The notes beneath the pieces are model-generated. The model saw only the letters and a program-made list of their open reading frames with translations, was not told the origin of the DNA and did not search any database. A program made the position numbers and the translations under genes. From contig SRUQ01000005.1 in NCBI GenBank assembly GCA_004791255.1, forward strand, positions 25,901 through 89,900: DNA of 64,000 nt, given 5' to 3'. Below, piece by piece: positions 7,840 to 17,039 of the stretch. How positions within the stretch are numbered: the stretch's first letter is position 1; every line of letters begins with the position of its first letter. This DNA is from a bacterium M00.F.Ca.ET.205.01.1.1 (lineage in GTDB: Bacteria > Pseudomonadota > Alphaproteobacteria > Rhizobiales > Rhizobiaceae).

Positions 7840-9603
7840 ATGAGTGAGAACCGCAAGCTGGCCGCAATCCTGGCTGCAGATGTGGTCGGATACAGCCGGC
7901 TCGCGAGCGCGGACGAAGATCGTACCTTGGCGAGGTTGCGGACACTGCGCAGCGACCTGATCGATCCGACCATCGCAGTGCACAACGGGCGGGTGATCAA
8001 GCGCACCGGGGATGGGGCGCTGGTTGAGTTCCGCAGTGTGGTCGATGCCGTGCGCTGCGCCGTTGAGGTTCAGAATGGTATGGCTGAACGCAATGCCGGC
8101 GTGCCGCAGGACCGCCGCATCGAGTTCAGGATCGGGATCCATCTGGGGGATGTGGTCGAAGAAAGCGACGGCGACCTGATGGGCGACGGCGTCAACATCG
8201 CCTCGCGCCTGGAGGGCGTCGCAGCGCCTGGCGCCATCTGCCTGTCCGAGGATGCCTATCGCCAGGTCAAGGCGAGGCTCGACCTCTCGGTTAGCGATCT
8301 CGGCAACACACAGCTCAAGAACATCGCCGAGCCGATTCGGGTCTATTCGCTGCAAGTCGGGACCAAGGAGACCGCGACCTCGCAAATCGCGACGAGCCGG
8401 CCGGCTGCGGCAGCGCCGCCGAAACTGTCGATCGCCGTGCTGCCGTTCGCCAACATGAGCGGAGACGCCGAACAGGACTACTTCGCCGACGGCATCTCCG
8501 AAGACATCATCACGGCGCTGTCAAAACTGTCGCAGCTCTTCGTCATCGCACGCAATTCGTCGTTCACCTTCAAGGGCCAGAACGTCCATGTGCAGGAGGT
8601 CGGCGCGAAGCTGGGTGTGCGGCATGTGCTTGAGGGCAGCGTACGCAAGTCAGGCAACAGGGTACGCATCACCGCGCAGCTCATCGATGCAATTTCTGGC
8701 GGCCATCTCTGGGCGGAGCGGTTCGATCGCGACCTGACCGACATATTCGCCGTGCAGGACGACGTGACGCAGCAGATCGTCGGTGCGCTGGCCCTCAACC
8801 TGAATGAGGATGCCCGTCTGCGGCTGGCGCCGGAGCACCCGCGCAACACGGAGGCGTATGACTGTTTCCTGCGCGGCCGGGAGCTGTGGCACCGGCTGAC
8901 GAAGGAGACGAACGTCGCATCCCGCGACCTCTTGCGACGTGCCACCGAACTGGACCCGAACTTTGCCTCTGCCTACGCTTTCCTCGCCCTCACGCACGGC
9001 ATCGACTACCTGAACAGGTGGGGTGCATCGCCACAGGAATCGATGGCGCAAGCCGAAGAGGCCGCAACGCGAGCGGTAACGCTTGATGACAACGATCCCT
9101 GGGCGCACTGGGCGCTGGCGATAGCCAATCTGTACGCACGACGGCACGATGAGGCCATCGACGAGGTCGAGCGCGCACTGATCCTCAATCCGAACTTCGC
9201 CGAAGCGCATGTCTGCCGCGGCGAAGCGCTGTACTATTCAGGCAGACCCGAGGAGGCCCTCGAGAGTTTCGGCCGGGCAAAGACATTGAATCCATACTTT
9301 CCGGATGTGCTTCTGCACTTCCAGGCTTTGGCGTCGTTTCAACTGGGAAGGTACGAAGAGGCTGTTGACCTCTTGCAGCAACGGCTGGCTCGCAACGCTG
9401 TCACCGATGTCTCGCGCGCGCTTTTGGCCGCCAGCTACGGCTACCTGGGCCGTCTGGAGGAGGCCCGAGCGGCCTGGCAGGATCTGCTTCGTGTCAATCC
9501 CGATTATTCGCTGGAATACAGGCGCAAAGTGTTGCCTTACAAGAACCCTGCCGATTTCGAAATTATGGTCGACGGCCTCCGCAAGGCCGGTCTGGTGCAG
9601 TAG
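7840..9603 (+). CDS. Adenylate cyclase with TolB-like and TPR domains
   Basis: A 587-residue protein. The cyclase domain (about 5-175) has metal Asp residues in AADVVGYSRL and IKRTGDGAL and the catalytic pair in GDGVNIASRL. A FlgO/TolB-N-like segment follows (LSIAVLPFANMSGDAEQDYF, then EGSVRKSGNRVRITAQLID), and the C-terminal 250 residues are TPR repeats. This architecture is one of the commonest in rhizobial cyclase families. The ATG at 7840 is preferred over an upstream one at 7780 because MSENRKLAAILAADVVGYS is the usual beginning and it has a GGGAG ribosome site. No membrane anchor is obvious. The gene converges on the unknown gene at 9619-11004 with 15 bases between the stops. Confidence 0.9.
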   Translation: MSENRKLAAILAADVVGYSRLASADEDRTLARLRTLRSDLIDPTIAVHNGRVIKRTGDGALVEFRSVVDAVRCAVEVQNGMAERNAGVPQDRRIEFRIGIHLGDVVEESDGDLMGDGVNIASRLEGVAAPGAICLSEDAYRQVKARLDLSVSDLGNTQLKNIAEPIRVYSLQVGTKETATSQIATSRPAAAAPPKLSIAVLPFANMSGDAEQDYFADGISEDIITALSKLSQLFVIARNSSFTFKGQNVHVQEVGAKLGVRHVLEGSVRKSGNRVRITAQLIDAISGGHLWAERFDRDLTDIFAVQDDVTQQIVGALALNLNEDARLRLAPEHPRNTEAYDCFLRGRELWHRLTKETNVASRDLLRRATELDPNFASAYAFLALTHGIDYLNRWGASPQESMAQAEEAATRAVTLDDNDPWAHWALAIANLYARRHDEAIDEVERALILNPNFAEAHVCRGEALYYSGRPEEALESFGRAKTLNPYFPDVLLHFQALASFQLGRYEEAVDLLQQRLARNAVTDVSRALLAASYGYLGRLEEARAAWQDLLRVNPDYSLEYRRKVLPYKNPADFEIMVDGLRKAGLVQ

Positions 9604-9618
9604 GGCTTTGCGCGAGGC

Positions 9619-11004
9619 TCAACCCGCCTTGATCTCTGCCCGACCGATCTTGCGCCATCGGGCGTTTTCGCGAACCAGTTTCAGGTCGTCGGTTGTCTCG
9701 GCAAATGTCCGCTGTCGATATTGCCGGAGCAGGTCCGGGAACAGCGCTCCCTCCGGCAAGCCGGCAAGTTGCTCGCGGACCGAGATCTTTTCATCGATGA
9801 CCCGCATGCCCCAGGCATTTTCCCGAACCTGCAACTCCGCAGCCAGTTCGCGCTCTTCCGGCGCGGTTTCGTCTAGCGCAGCCAGCAGGATCGAGTGGAA
9901 AAGCGCGACATAGCCAATCTGTCTCAGGCCGCCCACAACCCGCACTCGTGGCAATATGGCAAGGACGAGGAACGTCAGGAACAAGTTCGGCAGCAGCACG
10001 CCGTCCAGTAGCGCCTGCTTGAGATGCGGCCGCTCGAACGGAATGGAAAGACCATGCGGCCTGTCAGGCTCGATCAAGTGCCCGTTCTCGAGAACGAGCC
10101 TGCGCACGCGCTGCTCGCGGATGCCCCAGAAATAGTCCGTGGCATTGGGCAGGAATCTGCCAAATCGGCTCGATGCGGCCTCTTGCAAGGCATTGTCGAG
10201 ACGCTGGCGTCTTGCGGGCTCGATGAGCAGCCTGGAAAGGAGGCTGCCGTCATGTTCCAGATGCCGCGCCATGGCGCAAGCGGCGAGCCGATCATCGATG
10301 AAAACCGGCAGGGTCATGCCGGAACGATCCCAATTGGCGACCAGATCCTCGTTGAAGGTTGTCAGCGCATCGGCGGCGGTTCCAAAAACCTTGTCCTGGC
10401 TGGCAAGCAGCGTACCCAGCCAGCGGCTGGCATCCGTTTCATCGCCCACCGCTTCGAGCGCGCGCTTGTTGAGGGAGACGGGACCGGCCGCGCAGACGCT
10501 TTTGCGGCACAGTTTGTGGCGCCCCATGCCAAACAGGTTGACCTTGTCGTCGCCGATGTCGAGCCATCCCGGCCCCTCCCGGCCAATTGTCTCCATGGTC
10601 ATCGTCGTTCCCACGAAGCCGAAGAAGGCCGACAGCCCGTTTTCGATCGCGCCGAGCCAGGCAAGCAGGACGGCATCGAAGGTGATTCGGTCCATCAGAA
10701 GCAGGCAGTGCAGGCCGGACTGAATAACCGGCCTGTGCTCGAACTCTTCGAGGGCCTTGCCGATCTCTTCAGGCTGCATGACCACGCCGAGGCGCTGATG
10801 CAGGACTTCGCGCAGGATCGAGCGGGCAGCGATCGCCGGACCCGATGCAGGCCGTGCCACCGGCCGCCACAGGTGGCGGGCGTAGTCGGAAACCGGTGCA
10901 TTCCAGTTCTGCTCGATGTCACCCACCACTTCCGGGCAGAGCAGCGACAGCACAGCCAGAATTTCCGCCGGAGGCATAGGGGTTGGCTCAAATACGGCGG
11001 TCAT
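9619..11004 (-). CDS. Unrecognised 461-residue protein
   Basis: I do not recognise this family. The protein starts MTAVFEPTPMPP, has an alpha-helical character with many aromatic and charged residues, a Cys pair in LCRKSVCAAG near residue 170, and one strongly hydrophobic stretch near the C-terminal third (LLPNLFLTFLVLAILPRVR) that could be a membrane-associated helix. There is no signal peptide. It is long, uninterrupted and its codon use resembles its neighbours, so it is likely a real gene. It is followed on the other strand by a cyclase and preceded on the same strand by an acetyltransferase and a membrane protein. Those neighbours do not reveal its role. Confidence 0.7.
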   Translation of the reverse strand: MTAVFEPTPMPPAEILAVLSLLCPEVVGDIEQNWNAPVSDYARHLWRPVARPASGPAIAARSILREVLHQRLGVVMQPEEIGKALEEFEHRPVIQSGLHCLLLMDRITFDAVLLAWLGAIENGLSAFFGFVGTTMTMETIGREGPGWLDIGDDKVNLFGMGRHKLCRKSVCAAGPVSLNKRALEAVGDETDASRWLGTLLASQDKVFGTAADALTTFNEDLVANWDRSGMTLPVFIDDRLAACAMARHLEHDGSLLSRLLIEPARRQRLDNALQEAASSRFGRFLPNATDYFWGIREQRVRRLVLENGHLIEPDRPHGLSIPFERPHLKQALLDGVLLPNLFLTFLVLAILPRVRVVGGLRQIGYVALFHSILLAALDETAPEERELAAELQVRENAWGMRVIDEKISVREQLAGLPEGALFPDLLRQYRQRTFAETTDDLKLVRENARWRKIGRAEIKAG

Positions 11005-11107
11005 CGGTCTCGTCTAGCCGCTTGCGGTGCAAACGCCAAGGAATACCAGACTTGCTGGATGCGGCCGGCCCACACAAAGATCGTCCCCTCAACCAAAACA
11101 GCGGATC

Positions 11108-11626
11108 TCAGAACCGCAACCGGGCCATGCTCAGCAGATCGTGGTACTGCCCGTCGGTAAAGCCGGCCTTCACATGCCGGCCTTCGACCTCGAAGCCGTG
11201 GCTTGTGTAGAGACGGATGGCCGGTTCGTTGTCGGCATAGACGGTCAATTCGACCCGCTTCAAGGCGCGCCAGTTGTCGGCCACGTCAAGCAGCGCGCCA
11301 AGTATGGCAGAGCCGATGCCCTTGCCGACAAAGGCATCGTCAAGGCCGATGTTGATCTCGCCGATATGCGAACGGCGCGGCGAACTCTGCGCGACCAGGC
11401 TGCCATGGCCGACGACCTTGCCGTCCAACTCGGCAACGATCCAGGTGGTTTCCTGGCCGGACTTGGCGATGCGCCGCTCCACCTGCTCCACCATTTCGAA
11501 CGGCATCCTGAGTGTGCCCCAGCGGAAGCCCGGCATGTTGAAGATGGCGCAAAGCGCCTCCGCATCGCTTGGCCGGACGGCGCGGAGCTGCGGCTGGATC
11601 TTCTCGGCGGATGTCGTACTGGTCAT
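11108..11626 (-). CDS. GNAT-family N-acetyltransferase
   Basis: A 172-residue single-domain GNAT protein. It begins LRAVRPSDAEALCAIFN, contains the acetyl-CoA-binding beta-strand and pyrophosphate loop (INIGLDDAFVGKGIGSAIL) and the following KRVELTVYADNEPAIRLYTSHGFEVEG motif region characteristic of the family. It transfers an acetyl group from acetyl-CoA to an amine, but the substrate is unknown; the ending resembles ribosomal-protein or small-amine acetyltransferases. The ATG at 11626 is chosen because the domain starts directly after it; an upstream ATG at 11665 would add 13 residues of no family resemblance. Confidence 0.85.
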   Translation of the reverse strand: MTSTTSAEKIQPQLRAVRPSDAEALCAIFNMPGFRWGTLRMPFEMVEQVERRIAKSGQETTWIVAELDGKVVGHGSLVAQSSPRRSHIGEINIGLDDAFVGKGIGSAILGALLDVADNWRALKRVELTVYADNEPAIRLYTSHGFEVEGRHVKAGFTDGQYHDLLSMARLRF

Positions 11627-11700
11627 GGCGTTCCCGGCGAAGGCAATCGGCTCGGCACGATGCACCGGACGTCACCTGAAAATCCAGCTATCTCTGCAGC

Positions 11701-12525
11701 CTATGCCGCCGATTGCGAGCCAAAATAGCGGGAGGCGGCGTAGAGTTTGAAGACGCCGCTGATGCCGATCCAGCCGAAAAAGGCGAGCCAGCACAATGTC
11801 TTTATCGCCGCCCAATCGATTTTGTGCACTTCGGCGTCGGTGATGACGAGGCCCAGGATGGCAAGCAGGCCAACCAGAAACTGCGCCAGGCCGAGCACCA
11901 GCAGTTCCTCGCGCGGCGCGCTTTTCCAGACGAGGTATGTGCCGCCAGCGCCGGCGAGGAAGATGGCGCTGTAGACCTGAGCGTGGAAGGGATCGACCGG
12001 CCATGGCCAGCTGCTGCTGGCCATCTGGGAAAACAGCAGCAAGCCTACGCCGTAGAGCCCAAGGATCGCCGTTTCCGCCAACATGTAGCCGCGCCATGCG
12101 GGGTTTAAGGTCACGCCTTTTGCCGAAGGACGGGCCCTGGCCCGCCACAGGAACAGCCCGGATACCGCGGCCGAGGCAAGGTAGACCAGGAACCAGAGCC
12201 AGGTCGCTTTTCGTTCGAAGTTGAAATAGCCGAGATTGATCAACGAAACCGCCGACACGATGACGGTGAATATGAAGGCCATGACGAGCACCAGCCTGCC
12301 GGGCGACCAGCGATTCCAGAACAGGAGCGCCGCCATCACCGCCATTTCGGCGGTGTAGAAGCCGCCGAGGAAGCGGGCACTGAATGGCGTGACGGACCAG
12401 GGCCAGCGCGGTTTGACCAGCGCAGGCGCGAAAAACAGGCCGGCGCCTACGATCAGGACGATAATGACCACCACGGAGAAGAGGCGCAAGGCAGCGGGAA
12501 ATGGCGGGTTGTCGGATGCCGGCAT
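11701..12525 (-). CDS. Polytopic membrane protein of unknown function
   Basis: A 274-residue hydrophobic protein with about eight predicted membrane helices, for example LFSVVVIIVLIVGAGLFF near the N-terminus, AEMAVMAALLFW, LVLVMAFIFTVIVSAVSLI and LVLGLAQFLVGLLAILGLVI. No catalytic motif or transporter signature stands out. The ATG at 12525 (MPASDNPPFP) is preferred; an in-frame ATG at 12615 would add 30 residues. It lies on the minus strand, about 200 bases before the cyclase gene that starts at 12730 on the plus strand, so the two are divergent and share an upstream region. Confidence 0.7.
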   Translation of the reverse strand: MPASDNPPFPAALRLFSVVVIIVLIVGAGLFFAPALVKPRWPWSVTPFSARFLGGFYTAEMAVMAALLFWNRWSPGRLVLVMAFIFTVIVSAVSLINLGYFNFERKATWLWFLVYLASAAVSGLFLWRARARPSAKGVTLNPAWRGYMLAETAILGLYGVGLLLFSQMASSSWPWPVDPFHAQVYSAIFLAGAGGTYLVWKSAPREELLVLGLAQFLVGLLAILGLVITDAEVHKIDWAAIKTLCWLAFFGWIGISGVFKLYAASRYFGSQSAA

Positions 12526-12729
12526 GGCAGGGAGCCCCAGAGATGAATGCCCATGGACCATCATAATGCCGCTTGCGGCCGGTGAAAATCCGCCGAATGG
12601 AAATTGCACTGTCACCAGGCTTATCTATTCGAATGGCCGTACGGTCCGTTTCGAAGTAAAATGCAGCATTCGGATCAAAGACCGGTCCGGTCAACACACC
12701 TCGGCGCGCATTTTTCCGGAGCCTGCACG

Positions 12730-14145
12730 ATGAACGAAGCTCAGGATCTGTTCTCGCTTCTGCGGCAATCGACCAACGTCGATCCACAGGCAGTCGACGC
12801 GATCAAGCGAACCATCGCGGAGGGCAAGGACCGTGAACTTTGCCGCATCAATGCACTGGCCTTCGCCAACAAGCATGGCCTCGACGAGGAGCGCGCCATA
12901 GGCGCCTTTCTCCATGCGGCGCGGGTGGGTATCTTCGACATTTCCTGGAATGTTCTGTGCCCCGGCTGTGGCGGCGTGCTCGACACCAACGCCACGCTGA
13001 AAACCCTGCAGAAGGACGAATACACCTGCGCGCTGTGCGCCGAGGGCTATTCGCCGACCCTCGATGAGATGGTCGAGGTGACATTCACCGTCAGTCCCCG
13101 CATGCGCAGGATTGCCGCCCACAATCCACACGAACTGCCCTTGGTGGAATATTTCCGCCAGATCTACTGGGCGTCAGGCGTCGATCTGCCTGATGAGGAT
13201 TTCGCGAAAACGATCGAAGCGTTCTCGCTGGAGGATATCGAGCTTGCGCCCGGTGAAAAGGCGGTTCTTCCCATACACCTTCCGTCCGAATTTATCATCG
13301 TCTTCGAGCCGGTCACCCATTCAGCGCAGTTCATCGACGTGAAGGGCGAACCGACAAAGGAGCGCCGAAGCCTGTCTCTGGTCTTCGACCGCGACCATGT
13401 CCAGAACCAGACGCTGGAGATGCAACCCGGCCCGTTGCGCATTTCGTTGGAAAACAGGACCGACACCCGCGTGCTGCCGACGGTCTTCATCGCCGGCCAG
13501 GCATTGCATGGTCTCCTGAGCAAACGCCGGCCCTTCCTCACCGCCAAGCGCCTGCTCACCAACCAGACGTTCCGCGATCTCTATCGCACGGATACGCTCG
13601 ACATTGACCAGCGCCTGAAGATCACCAGCCTGACCTTCCTGTTCACCGACCTGCGCGGATCGACCGCGCTCTACGAGCGGGTGGGCGACCTTTCGGCCTT
13701 CGATCTCGTGCGCGCGCATTTCCAGGTTCTGCACGAGATCGTCGCGGCGGAGGCAGGCGCGGTGGTGAAGACGATCGGTGATGCGGTGATGGCGACTTTC
13801 GCGACGCCCGATCGTGCGATTGCCGCAGCCCTCAGGATGCGCGACGCCATGCGTGCGCTCAACGACAAGAGCGGGCGCGAGGATCTGCTGCTCAAGATCG
13901 GAGTCCATGCCGGCCCCTGCATAGCCGTGTCCATGAACGAGCGGCAGGACTATTTCGGCCAGACGGTCAACATTGCTTCGCGGGTGCAGAACCTTGCCAC
14001 CCCACAGGCGATCTTCGCCACTCGTGCGGTGGTCGACGACAATCTCACCGCCGATCTGTTGCGCAGGAACGGGCTGACGCCCGTGCCACACGAGGTCTCG
14101 CTGCGCGGCATTGAACGGGAGGTAGCAGTCTATACGATCCCCTAG
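12730..14145 (+). CDS. Adenylate cyclase with N-terminal zinc-ribbon (DUF5939-like) region
   Basis: A 471-residue protein. The N-terminal 280 residues hold a short helical start, a zinc ribbon (CPGC at 77-80 and CALC at 100-103) and a beta-rich region like the DUF5939 segment found before some cyclases. The catalytic domain occupies about 295-470. It contains FLFTDLRGST (first metal Asp), VVKTIGDAVM (substrate Lys and second metal Asp) and YFGQTVNIASRV (catalytic Asn and Arg). The ATG at 12730 (MNEAQDLF) is preferred over an upstream ATG at 12604 because the extension resembles no known N-terminus. The gene is monocistronic as far as can be seen. Confidence 0.87.
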   Translation: MNEAQDLFSLLRQSTNVDPQAVDAIKRTIAEGKDRELCRINALAFANKHGLDEERAIGAFLHAARVGIFDISWNVLCPGCGGVLDTNATLKTLQKDEYTCALCAEGYSPTLDEMVEVTFTVSPRMRRIAAHNPHELPLVEYFRQIYWASGVDLPDEDFAKTIEAFSLEDIELAPGEKAVLPIHLPSEFIIVFEPVTHSAQFIDVKGEPTKERRSLSLVFDRDHVQNQTLEMQPGPLRISLENRTDTRVLPTVFIAGQALHGLLSKRRPFLTAKRLLTNQTFRDLYRTDTLDIDQRLKITSLTFLFTDLRGSTALYERVGDLSAFDLVRAHFQVLHEIVAAEAGAVVKTIGDAVMATFATPDRAIAAALRMRDAMRALNDKSGREDLLLKIGVHAGPCIAVSMNERQDYFGQTVNIASRVQNLATPQAIFATRAVVDDNLTADLLRRNGLTPVPHEVSLRGIEREVAVYTIP

Positions 14146-14172
14146 TCTGAAGACTTGGGTCGTCTCGGTTCC

Positions 14173-14652
14173 TTACACGCGCCTGCAGATAAAATAACGA
14201 TCGGCGGGCACCGAATCCGGCGATGGGAGGCGTTGCAACTGCGGGTGATCGAGTGGCGTGCCGCTGACCGCGATGCCGCCGACGCGAAGCAGGCGCGCGA
14301 TCAGATCGGGAAGCCAGGTGGAGGTCACGGCATCGCGATCTTCATAGCCGGTGCCGATGTCGGCATGGACAAGAGCGGCGTCGATGCCAATGAATCTGCT
14401 CGCCGTCTCGCGTATTTCGCCGAGCACGAGGTTTTCAGCTTCGGGAATTGAGCTGGCGTGTGCGGCAAGCGCGCGGTCGAACGCCACGATCCGGCGTCCG
14501 GGCAGGCGCTCGCGCAGATGGTGGAACGTCCGGCCATTGCCGAGGCCGAGCTCGAGCACGGGGCCCTCAATCTTCGCCACCTCGGCGCAGACCTGATCGA
14601 GAATGTCGCGCTGTGCGGTCATCCTGCGGATGAAACTGTCGAGACGACTCAT
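14173..14652 (-). CDS. Class I SAM-dependent methyltransferase
   Basis: A 159-residue Rossmann-type protein. Motif I is PVLELGLGNGRTFHHL, followed by RRIVAFDRAL (acidic loop at the end of strand 2) and ALVHADIGTG. It resembles compact rhizobial methyltransferases that act on unknown small molecules. The ATG at 14652 (MSRLDSFI) is chosen because this is where the family resemblance begins; a more upstream frame up to 14817 adds 55 residues of low-complexity sequence. It is convergent with the cyclase gene that ends at 14145. Confidence 0.75.
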   Translation of the reverse strand: MSRLDSFIRRMTAQRDILDQVCAEVAKIEGPVLELGLGNGRTFHHLRERLPGRRIVAFDRALAAHASSIPEAENLVLGEIRETASRFIGIDAALVHADIGTGYEDRDAVTSTWLPDLIARLLRVGGIAVSGTPLDHPQLQRLPSPDSVPADRYFICRRV

Positions 14653-14860
14653 ATGCGTTTGTGTGTCCTGAACCAGCTCAAGAGATCGGCAATGCTCGCG
14701 ACCAGAACGGGCGGGTGAAACCCGAGGGTGACGCATTAGACCCCGATCGAGCCCCGCCGCATATAGAGGCCAACAATGAACACTGCAACAACCGAACAGG
14801 CTGCCGACAAGGATCACACCGGGTAGAGACGGCCGCCTTGCGCGCGGCCGAATAGCGGTG

Positions 14861-16042
14861 TCACTTGTAGGGGTCTGCGGCGTCCCGCAAGCCGTCGCCG
14901 AGGAAGTTGAACGCCAGGATGACGAGAATGACGGGGAGCATCGGTAAAAGCAGCCATGGATAGAACGCGATCACACTGACGCTGCGCGCCTCGGTGAGCA
15001 GGATGCCCCAGCTGGTAGTCGGCGCCCTCAGGCCGAGCCCGAGGAAGCTCAGCGCCGTCTCGCCCAGGATCATGCCGGGTATGGAGATCGTCGCCGTCGC
15101 GATCAGATGCGACATGAAGCCGGGAATGAGGTGCCGCCGGATAATGCGGCTGCTCCTGGCGCCCATCAACTGCGCGGCCAGAACGTAATCCTCCTCGCGC
15201 AAGGCCAGAAGCTTTGAACGCACGGCCCGCGCCAGTCCCGTCCAGTGGATCAGCCCGAGGATGACGGTGATGCCGAAATAGATCAGGATCGGACTCCAGG
15301 TTATCGGCATGATCGCCGCCAGAGCCAGCCATAGCGGAATGCTGGGGATCGATTGCAGAACCTCGATTATCCGTTGAACGATCAGGTCGAAGATACCGCC
15401 GTGATAGCCGGCCAGTCCGCCGATGACGATGCCGAGCAGGAAGCTGAAACTGATGCCGACGAGGCCGATTGTCAGTGAAATGCGTGCGCCATAGATGATG
15501 CGCGAGAACACATCGCGCCCCAACCTGTCGGTGCCGGCCAGAAAGAGCTGGCCGTTTTCGGCAGGGCAGACAAGATGCCTGTTACCTTCGATCAGGCCCC
15601 AGAAGCGGTAACTGTCGCCCTTGCAGAAGAAACGGATGCGCTGAACATCATCCTGTTTCTCGACGTAGTCCCGCTTTAGCGTGTCCATATCCAGTGTCAT
15701 CTGGCGGCCATAGACGAACGGCCCGACGAACTGGCCGTTATGGAACAGGTGCACCCGCTGCGGCGGCGAATAGATGTAGTCCATGTTGCGCGTGTGCAGA
15801 TTGTAGGGCGCCAGGAACTCGCAGATCAGTATCCCGAAATAGAGCGCTGCCAGGAATATGCCGGATATGAGGGCAAGCCGGTGCCGTCGGAATTTCCACC
15901 ACATCAGCCGCAACTGCGACGCCTGAAACACCTTCGCCTGCTCCGGCGTCATCGCCTCGACCGACTGCAGGTCAAACGGCGCGATGGAAACGTAGTGTTG
16001 TAGTGGAGCACCCGGAGCGGGCAGCGGCGATTGCGTGTTCAT
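14861..16042 (-). CDS. Dipeptide/peptide-type ABC transporter permease (OppC-like)
   Basis: A 393-residue inner-membrane permease of the binding-protein-dependent dipeptide family. It has an OppC-type N-terminal extension and first helix (RLALISGIFLAALYFGILI), and the conserved EAA-loop region (ALREEDYVLAAQLMGARSSRIIRRHL) that contacts the ATPase. Between helix 1 and the transport core there is an unusually long periplasmic insertion (about 85-165), a feature shared with YejE-type permeases for microcin C-like peptides. Its ATG overlaps the stop of the partner permease gene by 4 bases (ATGA), so translation is coupled. It is the last gene of the importer operon. Confidence 0.88.
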   Translation of the reverse strand: MNTQSPLPAPGAPLQHYVSIAPFDLQSVEAMTPEQAKVFQASQLRLMWWKFRRHRLALISGIFLAALYFGILICEFLAPYNLHTRNMDYIYSPPQRVHLFHNGQFVGPFVYGRQMTLDMDTLKRDYVEKQDDVQRIRFFCKGDSYRFWGLIEGNRHLVCPAENGQLFLAGTDRLGRDVFSRIIYGARISLTIGLVGISFSFLLGIVIGGLAGYHGGIFDLIVQRIIEVLQSIPSIPLWLALAAIMPITWSPILIYFGITVILGLIHWTGLARAVRSKLLALREEDYVLAAQLMGARSSRIIRRHLIPGFMSHLIATATISIPGMILGETALSFLGLGLRAPTTSWGILLTEARSVSVIAFYPWLLLPMLPVILVILAFNFLGDGLRDAADPYK

Positions 16043-17037
16043 TTGGTGCTCCCGCCCTGCAAACGAATTCGCGGATCAAGCAGCGCCAGCGCCAGGTCGG
16101 AAATCAGAACACCGATGACCGTCAGGAAGGCGAGGAACATCAGGAACGACCCTGCCAGATACATGTCCTGGCTTTGCAGCGCTCTGATCAGCATCGGTCC
16201 GGTAGTTTCCAAAGACAGCACGATCGCGGTGATTTCGGCGCCGGAGATGATGGCCGGCAGGATCGAGCCGATGTCGGAAATGAAAAAATTGAGCGCCATG
16301 CGCAGCGGATATTTGACCAGCGCCTTGAAGGGGTGAAGGCCCTTGGCGCGCGCGGTGACGACATATTGCTTGTGAAGCTCATCGAGCAGATTGGCGCGCA
16401 GCCGCCGGATCATGCTTGCCGTGCCCCCGGTGCCGATAATCAAGACCGGGATCCAGAGATGGGCGAGGATCGACTTCGCCTTGGCCCAGCTCATCGGCTC
16501 GCTGAGATATTGCGGGTCCATGAGATGGCCGATGGACGTGCCGAACCAGATATTGGCGAAATACATCAGGATCAGCGCCAGCATGAAGTTCGGAATGGCA
16601 AGGCCGAGAAGGCCGAACAAAGTCAGACCGTAGTCGCCCCAGCTGTATTGATGGGTGGCTGAGTACATGCCGATCGGAAAGGCGATGAGCCAGGTGAAGA
16701 TGATGGTGACGAAGGAAACCAGCACCGTCAGCCACATTCGATCCCCGACGACGTCGCGGACCGGCAGCTCATATTCGAAGGAATAGCCGAAATCGCCGTG
16801 CAGCATCCCGCCCACCCAGTAGAAGTAGCGAATGACCGGCGGCTTGTCGAAACCATACTCCTTGCGCATCATCTGGATGCGATCTGAATCCACCGCTTCG
16901 CCCTGAGCCCGAAGCTCGGAAACATAGCTGTCGAAATAGTCGCCTGGGGGGAGTTCGATGATCGTGAACACCAGCGCCGATATGATCAGCAGCGTTGGAA
17001 CCATCACGGCAATGCGCCAGACAATATATCGAAGCAC
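16039..17037 (-). CDS. Dipeptide/peptide-type ABC transporter permease (OppB-like)
   Basis: A 332-residue permease. The N-terminus MLRYIVWRIAVMVPTLLIIS and the DRIQMMRKEYGFDKPPVIRYFYW segment are typical of OppB/DppB proteins. About six membrane helices follow, and the EAA loop is seen in DELHKQYVVTARAKGLHPFK. It pairs with the OppC-like permease to form the translocation pore. The gene starts 2 bases after the binding-protein stop and overlaps the next permease gene by 4 bases. Confidence 0.9.
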   Translation of the reverse strand: MLRYIVWRIAVMVPTLLIISALVFTIIELPPGDYFDSYVSELRAQGEAVDSDRIQMMRKEYGFDKPPVIRYFYWVGGMLHGDFGYSFEYELPVRDVVGDRMWLTVLVSFVTIIFTWLIAFPIGMYSATHQYSWGDYGLTLFGLLGLAIPNFMLALILMYFANIWFGTSIGHLMDPQYLSEPMSWAKAKSILAHLWIPVLIIGTGGTASMIRRLRANLLDELHKQYVVTARAKGLHPFKALVKYPLRMALNFFISDIGSILPAIISGAEITAIVLSLETTGPMLIRALQSQDMYLAGSFLMFLAFLTVIGVLISDLALALLDPRIRLQGGSTK

Positions 17038-17039
17038 GC

